Source: Vibrio neonatus
Lineage (GTDB): Bacteria > Pseudomonadota > Gammaproteobacteria > Enterobacterales > Vibrionaceae
Length of the DNA stretch: 64,000 nucleotides
Assembly (NCBI RefSeq): GCF_024346975.1
Contig: NZ_AP024886.1
Location: 1 to 64,000, forward strand
Direction of reading: 5' to 3'
The position numbers and the translations under genes are program-made. The notes under the pieces are model-generated. The model saw only the letters and a program-made list of their open reading frames with translations. It ran no database searches and had not been told where the DNA came from. Positions 57,558 through 64,000 of the stretch are shown here, one piece after another; within the stretch, counting starts at the first letter, position 1, and every line of letters begins with the position of its first letter.

Positions 57558-57803
57558 ATGAGAAACGCATTTGATAGACAAGCACCAAAGAAAGCAGCCA
57601 ATTTAAGTTTGAATAGCGAGCTGCTAGCAGAGGCGAAACGTCTGAAGATTAACTTGTCAGCAACAATGGAAAAAGCCCTTGAGAAAGAAGTAAGCCAACG
57701 CCTTAAAGCTGAATGGCAAGAGCAAAATGCTGAAGCTATCAATGCTTGCAACGAGCTCACTGAAAAGCATGGTCTATTTTCTGACTCTTACCGAGTATTC
57801 TAA
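57558..57803 (+). CDS. ccdA: CcdA antitoxin
   Basis: 81 residues: ribbon-helix-helix N-terminal half ('KKAANLSLNSELLAEAKRLK', DNA binding) and a C-terminal toxin-binding half ('WQEQNAEAINACNELTEKHG', ending SDSYRVF), the CcdA layout. It neutralises CcdB and represses the pair. The stop overlaps the ccdB start by one base (TAATG). Confidence 0.92.
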   Translation: MRNAFDRQAPKKAANLSLNSELLAEAKRLKINLSATMEKALEKEVSQRLKAEWQEQNAEAINACNELTEKHGLFSDSYRVF

Positions 57804-58120
57804 TGTCACAATTTGCGCTATACCAAAACAACGATAAGGGCACTGCAACTGCTTACCCTTACTTTGTTGATGTTCAGAGCGAATTACTCGATACACTGAA
57901 CACCCGACTAGTCATCCCACTAACACCTGTTGAATTGTTAGAAAAGAAAGCACCTAGTCACCTATGCCCTGTGATACATATTGATGAAGGTGACTTCGTT
58001 ATTTTGACTCACCAAATGGCAAGTGTACCAACTAAAATCCTACGTGAGCCTGTCAATGAACTCAGCACATTTAGAGACGAGATCATTGCCGCTATCGACT
58101 TTCTGATTACTGGCATATAG
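57803..58120 (+). CDS. ccdB: CcdB gyrase-poison toxin
   Basis: 105 residues, matching CcdB: 'YFVDVQSELLDTLNTRLVIPL', 'HLCPVIHIDEGDFVIL', and a C-terminal Gly-Ile. In the F-plasmid protein the gyrase-binding end is Trp-Gly-Ile. Here it is Thr-Gly-Ile, as I recall for the V. fischeri cassette CcdB, so the variation is a chromosomal-type feature and not a lesion. Full length with its antitoxin intact, so an active module is likely. Confidence 0.92.
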   Translation: MSQFALYQNNDKGTATAYPYFVDVQSELLDTLNTRLVIPLTPVELLEKKAPSHLCPVIHIDEGDFVILTHQMASVPTKILREPVNELSTFRDEIIAAIDFLITGI

Positions 58121-58138
58121 CGCCTTGCTCATGAGCGC

Positions 58139-58251
58139 GTTATGCGAAGCTACTTTTGGTGTAATAATGGGAGCTTGCGACCTTGCACCAAAAGTCGCTT
58201 AGAAAAATGAGTCTGCGTGCAGCAACTTAAACACTAAACGCAACGCATAAC
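58139..58251. repeat. Nested inverted repeat, integron attC-like
   Basis: Outer arms GTTATGCG (58139-58146) and CGCATAAC (58244-58251) pair perfectly. Inner 15-base arms (58147-58161, 58186-58200) pair at 14 positions. The right part carries TAAACACTAAAC (58228-58239), also found at 57444-57455 before ccdA, and CAACGCATAAC, which also occurs in the V. cholerae VCR. It lies directly after ccdB, where a cassette's attC should be. Confidence 0.5.
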
Positions 58252-58285
58252 AAATCGGCTCGTGACAATTATCAATTTCGTCATA

Positions 58286-58630
58286 TCACCCATGAACTTC
58301 GATGCTATCTTTAGGGGCTTCAGAGCGATGGTTTATACCATAGTCCCTCATAACACCTGCGACCCTCAGTCGATAGTCTTTAAATACTCCACCACGCCCT
58401 TTAGATTGTGCGTACCTGTGCGACTCTAATGCACGCCACTCTTGAATTGACTCTTCATTTTCCCAAAATGAAAGAGACAGGACTTTGCCTTCATTGGTAA
58501 GGCTTTGAAAACGCTCAACGGAAATAAACCCTTCTATCTCAAACAATTGTGACTTTATCTCATTGGCGATATCTAAGTATTCTGCCGTTTTACCCTCAGC
58601 AATTTGAACTTCAAAAATAACAGCTATCAT
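58286..58630 (-). CDS. Antibiotic biosynthesis monooxygenase (ABM) domain protein
   Basis: 114 residues with the dimeric ferredoxin-like ABM fold: 'MIAVIFEVQIAEGKTAEYL', 'IEGFISVERFQSLTNEGKVL', 'SFWENEESIQEWRALESHRY'. Such small enzymes oxidise quinones or aromatic rings, or degrade heme in the IsdG group; the Asn/Trp/His set of IsdG is not evident. Function unknown. It lies on the strand opposite to ccdAB, right after the attC-like repeat. Confidence 0.8.
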   Translation of the reverse strand: MIAVIFEVQIAEGKTAEYLDIANEIKSQLFEIEGFISVERFQSLTNEGKVLSLSFWENEESIQEWRALESHRYAQSKGRGGVFKDYRLRVAGVMRDYGINHRSEAPKDSIEVHG

Positions 58631-58750
58631 ATTTTATTCTCTTTGATCTGCTTGAATTGATATGAGCATTCTAACAAACTGATTTATTGATACTTGGTTC
58701 TAGGTCGAAGTGTGGTGGTATATAGGTTTAAATTCTGGTCTAGCTTGGAA

Positions 58751-59149
58751 ATGCTGGGGAGCGCCATTCGCTCAAAGCGCACCGATAGAGGCTGGCGTAT
58801 TGATGATCTCGCTTCAAAAGCTAATTTATCTCGTAGGACGATCATGAAGATTGAAAAAGGCGATACCAGTGTCACCTTTACCAATGTACTTGTCCTCATG
58901 GATATCTTAGGACTGTCGTTACGCCTTATCGACTTAAACTTATTTGTTCATCCACATAACCAAATAACCTCCCAAGGTGAAAACAGTGTGAGAAGCAATT
59001 CGGAACCGAAACAGAGTTCTCGTTCATCTATGAAGATGAATGGAAACACACTGGTGTCCCTATTTCACCACACATCCCTTTTGATGATCAGGCTTCGCCA
59101 CGAAGTATCGAGAACTATCTCAGGGTCAGGTCTTGAATTTTGCTTTTGA
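58751..59149 (+). pseudogene. HipB-like antitoxin gene with damaged 3' end
   Basis: The first 65 residues are a clean XRE helix-turn-helix of HipB type: MLGSAIRSKRTDRGWRIDDL, SKANLSRRTIMKIEKG, then 'LVLMDILGLSLRLIDLN'. After that the frame runs out of phase through hipA sequence and ends in the REP-like element, giving a nonsense tail. A deletion has probably fused the hipB end to the middle of the hipA N-terminus. The DNA-binding half may still be made. Confidence 0.65.
58981..59136 (+). pseudogene. hipA N-terminal fragment
   Basis: In a second frame the strand encodes 'EFSFIYEDEWKHTGVPISPH' and 'IPFDDQASPRSIENYLR', which fits the N-terminal domain of HipA-type kinases (FSF.Y...W...PIS..P). 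The first 15 or so residues and everything after IENYLR are missing. The break coincides with the left end of the REP-like hairpin. Confidence 0.65.
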
Positions 59150-59180
59150 AGGTTTTTGTGCAAAAGGAAAGACCTGACCC
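59123..59180. repeat. REP-like palindromic element
   Basis: GGGTCAGGTCTT (59123-59134) and AAGACCTGACCC (59169-59180) are a perfect 12-bp inverted repeat with an inner TTTTGC/GCAAAA stem. The same terminal sequence is familiar from REP elements mobilised by RAYT transposases in Vibrio, Shewanella and relatives. It interrupts hipA. Confidence 0.6.
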
Positions 59181-59226
59181 CATTTATTGCTTATTTGGCT
59201 TAAGCTAGTAGTTCAATCAAACTAAA

Positions 59227-60249
59227 TTAACGTATTACCTTATCGCGACATGCCTCATCAGCCATGTGGTAGGTTGCAGTGAATCCAGAGAGATCAAATT
59301 TCGCTCCGTAGAGACTCACTCCACCAGTGAAGTTTTGTAGGTTGTCAATATCAACTCTTACACTGCTTTGGTGTTTAAATACTGAGATTAGATTATCTGG
59401 GATTGGATAAATTGAATACTCAACTTGTTGACCATATTGACCTTGGGATAGGGACTTTATTAAATCGATTTTGGCAGGAGCGGACGCTATTACACCTTTT
59501 TCACTAGTAAAGCGTAGCTGAACACTTTTTCTATAGATGTCTACATGGTCGGCCAGGTTTGCTTTGAGGGTTAACATAACAGTTCGGCTGTCACAATCGT
59601 CAAGTCGTCGCAGAACACCAAGAAAACTACCGTTGTTTGAGTTTGTCGCATTCATCATGACGTAGTTGTTAACAGAGGCTACACGCCACGCTTTGTATTC
59701 CCAAATTGGGACTGAGAGTTTTCCGGTATTTTCAGTTTTCTTGGTGGCTACAACTTTTGTTTCTGTTGCTGTCTCTGTTTGTATTTGCGGCTGGTTATCC
59801 CAAATTAAACTTACCTGATACCCAAAAGTACCGATAAGGATGATGATAAAATACCACTTTACTCGGCGCTTACTGGCTTCAATTCTTTTGGCTTTCTTGA
59901 TAGCTTTGAGTTCGACCTTTCGCTGTTTTTCTTGTCTTTTCAGTTCGGCCTTTTGTTGTTTTTCTTGCCTTTTTTGTTCATGTATTGCGTTATACTGCTC
60001 AAGGCTCATGAAACTAGGCCTACCAAAAACCTTATTGGCAATAGCAAACCCTATGGTTATTTCGATAACCGCAGCACCCGCAAATATAATCCCAAAGCTG
60101 GCAGATGAAATAATGAACGCGATAGCGAACAGAGCTAGTATCCCTACTAAGAAGGGGTGATTTTCTACATTTGAATCTATTTTTTCTTCGCGCAGAAAAC
60201 ACCAAAGGACCACACCAAGTGTGATCCCAAATAAAACGCGTTCTATCAT
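59227..60249 (-). CDS. Membrane protein of unknown function with a basic coiled coil
   Basis: 340 residues. Two N-terminal membrane segments (about 5-20 and 30-75, the latter possibly two), then a highly charged helix at about 88-125 with an imperfect internal repeat (KRQEKQQKAEL / KRQEKQRKVEL), a third membrane segment (about 130-150) and a C-terminal soluble domain of about 190 residues. No family is recognised. It lies in the accessory island with no clear partner. Confidence 0.65.
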   Translation of the reverse strand: MIERVLFGITLGVVLWCFLREEKIDSNVENHPFLVGILALFAIAFIISSASFGIIFAGAAVIEITIGFAIANKVFGRPSFMSLEQYNAIHEQKRQEKQQKAELKRQEKQRKVELKAIKKAKRIEASKRRVKWYFIIILIGTFGYQVSLIWDNQPQIQTETATETKVVATKKTENTGKLSVPIWEYKAWRVASVNNYVMMNATNSNNGSFLGVLRRLDDCDSRTVMLTLKANLADHVDIYRKSVQLRFTSEKGVIASAPAKIDLIKSLSQGQYGQQVEYSIYPIPDNLISVFKHQSSVRVDIDNLQNFTGGVSLYGAKFDLSGFTATYHMADEACRDKVIR

Positions 60250-60695
60250 TTTGGATTACTCTTATCTTTTGCTATTCATGACTTTTTGTGAATCAAAGTC
60301 ATGGTGTTAATTTTTTTTTGGGGGGTAAAGGTCATATGATTTCAAAAGCCATACATTCCATATACTCATCATTAACGATAACCTTACCAAACCCAATTTT
60401 ATAAAGCTGTGTGGTAGTCAACAAATTCCGAACATCGTTTTAATCCAATGGCACATAAATAAGTTTTCCAATACACCCTGATTACAAATTAAAAGTGCAA
60501 ACTTTAAACCTCAGCAGCATAAAAATGAGATTGATGAGCTCGTTCAGTATTAGCACGACTAAAGCGCAATACCTTGGCAGAACTACTCTCTTTTTATTTA
60601 CTCGCTATTAAAAATAAAAAATGAGGCTTATTAATCAATAATAAGCCTCAAGTCTTATACGCTAATTTGCATTAAGCTGTGTTAGCTCAGCACTC
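60250..60695. other. Intergenic region with nucleotidase terminator
   Basis: About 450 bases with no gene. It has a T9-G6 homopolymer junction (about 60312-60326) and the terminator at 60622-60650; otherwise I see nothing. Confidence 0.5.
60622..60650 (-). terminator. Terminator of the 5'-nucleotidase gene
   Basis: Twelve-base perfect stem (60622-60633, 60639-60650), 5-base loop and a long T run on the minus strand. Confidence 0.9.
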
Positions 60696-62564
60696 TTAGT
60701 TTAAAGGAGTGAAGTTTTGTACAGACATTTCAGACGCTTCAGGGATTTCTAAAGACTGACCGTTTGCTTCTAGTTTCTTGATGTAGTTAATCAAAGAATC
60801 TGTGTATAGAAGACCAGTATCTTCACGACGGTCTGCATCTTCATATACTTGAACAAATGAGTCATAACTATCACCACCAGCGGCGATGAAGTCGTTTGTT
60901 ACTACCACGTACTCATTATCTAGTTCAATGTCATGCCACTCACCAAATGTACCATCAGCGTTTTTACGACGAGCTTCTACATTGCTCAGACGTTCACCTT
61001 TGGTAGCGTTCATATCGACATCAAAACGCAAGTTCGCTGCCACAGGGAATGCGCCACTTGAGTTGTTTACCGCTACGTTATCAATCGCGTCTTCTAACGT
61101 GTTGATAATCTCTTGGCCTGTCATGTCTAAGTTCACTAGAAAGTTAGTAAATGGTACAACGTTGAATGCGTGACCAACAGAAACATCACCTGGTACGATA
61201 TTCGTACGTACACCGCCACTGTTTTGAATAGCAAGGTCAGAACGCAAAGACATGTCAACAAATGCTTCTGCAACTACGTTAGCTATGATGCTACCGTGCT
61301 TGTTCATAAAGTCACGCTCAGTGGTGCCTTCAGGACACAAAGTACTACCAGAAGAGTGATAAGAACCAGGCGTACGCTCATGACATAGTAAGCCGTTGCT
61401 GTTGCCGATAATTTCAAGCATTTTTTCTTCAACTTGGTCAGCAAAATGCGCCAGTTTTTCAGAAGTGACTTCGTCTTTGTCAACAATACTTAGCTGTGGA
61501 GTATCTGCAATGTACGTTTCGATTGTTTCAATCTGCTCTGCAGTTAGAGTCCCGTCGCTCTCCTCGTCTGGGTTAGTGAACTCATCGCCTAGTAATAGGT
61601 GTGGAGTACCCGCACATTGGGTCACGTTACCAGCTTCATCAAAGCTGATGTTTAGCTCGCCAAGTACTTGCGCGTTATCCCAAGCAGTAACAATACATAC
61701 ATCTTCACCAGAAGCATTTGATACTACTGTTGGGTATTCACCTAATGGTTCACCGTAGTCAATTGCATCATAGAATGCTTCATCGCCCAGCAATGTGTGG
61801 CTGTCACCACCCACAATCACGTCAACACCAGTTAACTGCCTGGCCATTGCAACGTCATTATCGTATGTGTAGTGCGTAAGCAATACGATCTTGTCTACGC
61901 CTTTCTCTTGTAGGGTATCGATGTATTGTTGAGAAGTTTCTACTTCGTCTAGGAAAGTAGTGTCTTCTGAAGGAGAAGATGACACCTGAGTTTTAGCCGC
62001 GATATCAATACCGATAACGCCTACTTTCTGTCCTGCTACGTCAAAAATTTTGTACGGCGCATACATATCGTAAATAGGGTTAGTTGGAGGTACATCGATG
62101 TTAGCAGCAAGTACTTCTGTACCACATCCGTCAGTGCCATTTTGTAAAGTATCGATGAAGTGAGCCAGTTGCTCGTTACCATCATCAAATTCATGGTTAC
62201 CTAATGCGAATGCATCAAAACACACTTGGTTCATCATTAGTGCATCAGGAAGCTCTTCACGGAACAAGCTGTAGTACATAGTACCTGTGATTGCATCACC
62301 CGCATGCAAACGAAGCGTGTTGTCGTTTTGCAGTTCGTTAAACTTAGTTACAAGGCGTGGGAAACCACCTACTTCAACTTCAGCATCAACACCACCAAGA
62401 GTCAACTCAACTGGACCTGTTGCATCTAGTTTTGAGTGATGATCGTTGATGTGCAAAATACGAAGGTCAAATGATTCACCGCTTTGCGCTTCATTATCTG
62501 AGCTAGAAGAATTACAACCTACTAAGCCAGCTACAACAGCTAAAGCTAATATTTTCTTGTTCAT
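60696..62564 (-). CDS. Lipoprotein 5'-nucleotidase (NadN/UshA family)
   Basis: Calcineurin-type metallophosphatase of 622 residues, exported and lipid-anchored (lipobox LVGC then NSSSS). Metal motifs in order: HINDHHSKLD (about 38-47), HAGDAITG, GNHEFD, LTHY and GGDSHT. The C-terminal substrate domain includes 'NSGGVRTNI' and 'NDFIAAGGDSYDSF'. It dephosphorylates extracellular nucleotides; length and layout also suit the NAD-hydrolysing NadN of Haemophilus. It is divergent from a nuclease gene, suggesting joint use of extracellular nucleic acids. Confidence 0.88.
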   Translation of the reverse strand: MNKKILALAVVAGLVGCNSSSSDNEAQSGESFDLRILHINDHHSKLDATGPVELTLGGVDAEVEVGGFPRLVTKFNELQNDNTLRLHAGDAITGTMYYSLFREELPDALMMNQVCFDAFALGNHEFDDGNEQLAHFIDTLQNGTDGCGTEVLAANIDVPPTNPIYDMYAPYKIFDVAGQKVGVIGIDIAAKTQVSSSPSEDTTFLDEVETSQQYIDTLQEKGVDKIVLLTHYTYDNDVAMARQLTGVDVIVGGDSHTLLGDEAFYDAIDYGEPLGEYPTVVSNASGEDVCIVTAWDNAQVLGELNISFDEAGNVTQCAGTPHLLLGDEFTNPDEESDGTLTAEQIETIETYIADTPQLSIVDKDEVTSEKLAHFADQVEEKMLEIIGNSNGLLCHERTPGSYHSSGSTLCPEGTTERDFMNKHGSIIANVVAEAFVDMSLRSDLAIQNSGGVRTNIVPGDVSVGHAFNVVPFTNFLVNLDMTGQEIINTLEDAIDNVAVNNSSGAFPVAANLRFDVDMNATKGERLSNVEARRKNADGTFGEWHDIELDNEYVVVTNDFIAAGGDSYDSFVQVYEDADRREDTGLLYTDSLINYIKKLEANGQSLEIPEASEMSVQNFTPLN

Positions 62565-62926
62565 TTCAATTCCTATTTTTTCAATTTCAGTCTTGTGATG
62601 TTGAATATGCGATGCATCCTAAAGTTTATAAATTAAGGAATTATGACAATGATTAATTTGTCATGAATAATTACTTATTGGGGTTTAAATTGAGAACTAA
62701 AATATTAACTTACTATGACAGTTACACTTTAATTACATTGCAAAAGAGCATTTATTAGGCGTAATTAACTATAAATTACAGTAAGTTGAGTATTTATAAT
62801 GTAGAAATGAATATATATATACTTATAAATAAACTCACTATTTTTATAAATTTATCAAAAAATATAAATGTAATATTTAATAATTAAGATTCCGGCCAAG
62901 CAAAACAACCTATATCAAGGAAAACA
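62565..62926. other. Divergent promoter region, nucleotidase/nuclease
   Basis: Very AT-rich, 362 bases, no ORF. It carries the dyad ATGACAA...TTGTCAT (about 62643-62664) and a direct repeat resembling PhoB half-sites on the minus strand (ATGTAAT-N4-GTGTAAC, 62721-62738). Neither is conclusive. Confidence 0.45.
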
Positions 62927-64000
62927 ATGAACAAGATAAAAATGGCTTGGACTCTACCCTGCTTATTAGCAGCTGGCGGTGCAAATGCCAATATTATAAT
63001 TTCAGAAGTGGTTGAAGGATCAGGTAATAATAAAGCCATTGAAATTGCCAACATTGGCGATAGTGCAGTTACTCTAGACGGCTATCTTTTGCAAAAAGAG
63101 CTCAACCTTGACGGCGTTTGGGGATCGAGCTTTTCACTTGACGGAATCACTCTACAGCCTTTCGAAACTTACGTTGTTGGAAATTCTAGTGCTGTAGCGG
63201 ACTTAAAAGCACTATTTGATGACGTAGATAACACCCTTGTAAGCTTCAACGGTAATGACCCACTTCGTCTCGTATTGAACGGTGAAGTGATTGATTTATT
63301 TGGACCAAGTGGTGAGTCTGATCATAATTTTAATGATGAGAGGACTATGGTTCGCTGTGACTACTCAGCGAATGGCACTTGGAATGAATCACAGTGGCTA
63401 ACATTCCCTCAAAATGACTGGAGCGACATAGGTAATATCGCAGCCAGTTGTGATTCGGGAGAAGCGCCTGAAGCACCCGTTGGTGAAGAAGCCACTATTG
63501 CACAGCTGCAAGGCGAAGGTCAGTGGTCACCGTACACAGATCCTGCAAACTATCAGTTTGAATCAGAAGAAACGTTTGTTGTAAAAGGCGTTGTCACTCA
63601 CGTACAAAGTTCAAATCTAGATAACGATCTTCTTACTGGATTCTTTATGCAAGATCCAGCAGACACGACTACCAATGCTTCAAACGGCATTTTTGTTAGC
63701 GCTGCTGTTAGCAACATCAAGGTCGGTGACGAAGTTGCGGTTACCGCAAAAGTGCAAGAGCACTACTCTTGGACTCAGCTAGGTTCTACTTCAGCGCGCG
63801 CATTTGTTGAAGTGCTTGGCGAAGGTGAAAACATTGAGCCAACGACAATTACCGCCCTTGAAAGCGATGAAAACTTCGAACAAACGCTAGAGCGTTACGA
63901 AGGTATGTTGGTGCGTGTAAACGCTGAAACTGACATGCACGTTGCACGTACTTTTGGTTTTGATTACAGCGCATACCGCAACAACATGGTACTGGCTCAT
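62927..64000 (+). CDS. ExeM/NucH-type extracellular endonuclease, 5' part
   Basis: 358 codons present, cut by the window edge (V. cholerae Xds is about 870 residues). Signal peptide (MNKIKMAWTLPCLLAAGGAN, then ANIIISEVV). A lamin-tail domain follows (about 22-170; 'SEVVEGSGNNKAIEIANIGD' is the classic start), then the OB-like ExeM/NucH region (from about 185, 'IAQLQGEGQWSPYTDPANYQ'). The endonuclease/exonuclease/phosphatase domain should lie beyond the edge. Start ATG 62927, with AAGGA 5 bases before. Probable secreted DNase. Confidence 0.88.
   Translation, partial: MNKIKMAWTLPCLLAAGGANANIIISEVVEGSGNNKAIEIANIGDSAVTLDGYLLQKELNLDGVWGSSFSLDGITLQPFETYVVGNSSAVADLKALFDDVDNTLVSFNGNDPLRLVLNGEVIDLFGPSGESDHNFNDERTMVRCDYSANGTWNESQWLTFPQNDWSDIGNIAASCDSGEAPEAPVGEEATIAQLQGEGQWSPYTDPANYQFESEETFVVKGVVTHVQSSNLDNDLLTGFFMQDPADTTTNASNGIFVSAAVSNIKVGDEVAVTAKVQEHYSWTQLGSTSARAFVEVLGEGENIEPTTITALESDENFEQTLERYEGMLVRVNAETDMHVARTFGFDYSAYRNNMVLAH

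Overview
The window looks like a chromosomal segment of a marine gammaproteobacterium of the Vibrionaceae. Evidence seen in the sequence: a complete luxP-luxQ autoinducer-2 receptor pair, a ccdAB pair of the Vibrio fischeri cassette type flanked by sequences resembling Vibrio integron attC repeats, and many close homologues of enterobacterial housekeeping genes (helD, yccS, glpD, yceH, yeeX, lldP, lldD, ydhF, malS, yeaR, soxR, tnaA). Base composition is moderate (mid-40s % GC by eye). No rRNA, tRNA or CRISPR array was recognised.

Layout. 1-9.6 kb: 3'-truncated helD divergent from yccS-yccT, then glpD and an emrAB-type efflux pair. 9.6-10.7 kb: a VapBC-like toxin-antitoxin module whose toxin carries a frameshift. 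10.9-17.4 kb: a short-chain dehydrogenase, converging on a five-gene minus-strand operon yceH - GIY-YIG - luxP - luxQ - zinc-ribbon protein. 17.5-26.5 kb: yeeX, a pentapeptide-repeat protein, two LysR regulators and the lactate cluster lldP-lldD-dld. 26.5-31 kb: an RND efflux pump and its adaptor. 31-40 kb: a lipoprotein, a GST, an AraC regulator, a Bcr/CflA transporter, ydhF, an exported protein, malS and a Fur-box-preceded siderophore-interacting protein. 40.2-41 kb: a sigma-54 promoter with a NorR-like palindrome in front of a small ORF and yeaR. 41-44.7 kb: a YHS protein, then an MFS pump and soxR diverging from a perfect SoxR box; an intact IS256-family element (8-bp target duplication) sits in the 3' end of soxR.

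44.8-51.4 kb holds the most interesting locus: a tight four-gene operon of a TonB-dependent receptor, an exported membrane-anchored CobN-like protein, a MotA/TolQ/ExbB protein and a DUF2149 protein. This matches the HmuR-S-U-V heme-utilisation arrangement of Bacteroidota and not cobalamin synthesis. 51.7-57.2 kb: a purine permease with two PurR-like boxes, and a tryptophan-catabolic operon with an overlooked tnaC-like leader peptide before tnaA-tnaB. 57.2-60.6 kb is a small accessory island: a ccdAB cassette, an ABM monooxygenase, a decayed hipBA and a REP-like hairpin, and an unknown membrane protein. The window ends with a lipoprotein 5'-nucleotidase divergent from the 5' part of an ExeM/NucH-type nuclease.

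Recurring themes are metal and heme acquisition (siderophore-interacting protein, Hmu-like operon), redox/NO stress (soxR, yeaR), multidrug efflux (four systems) and use of lactate, glycerol-3-phosphate, tryptophan and nucleic acids.
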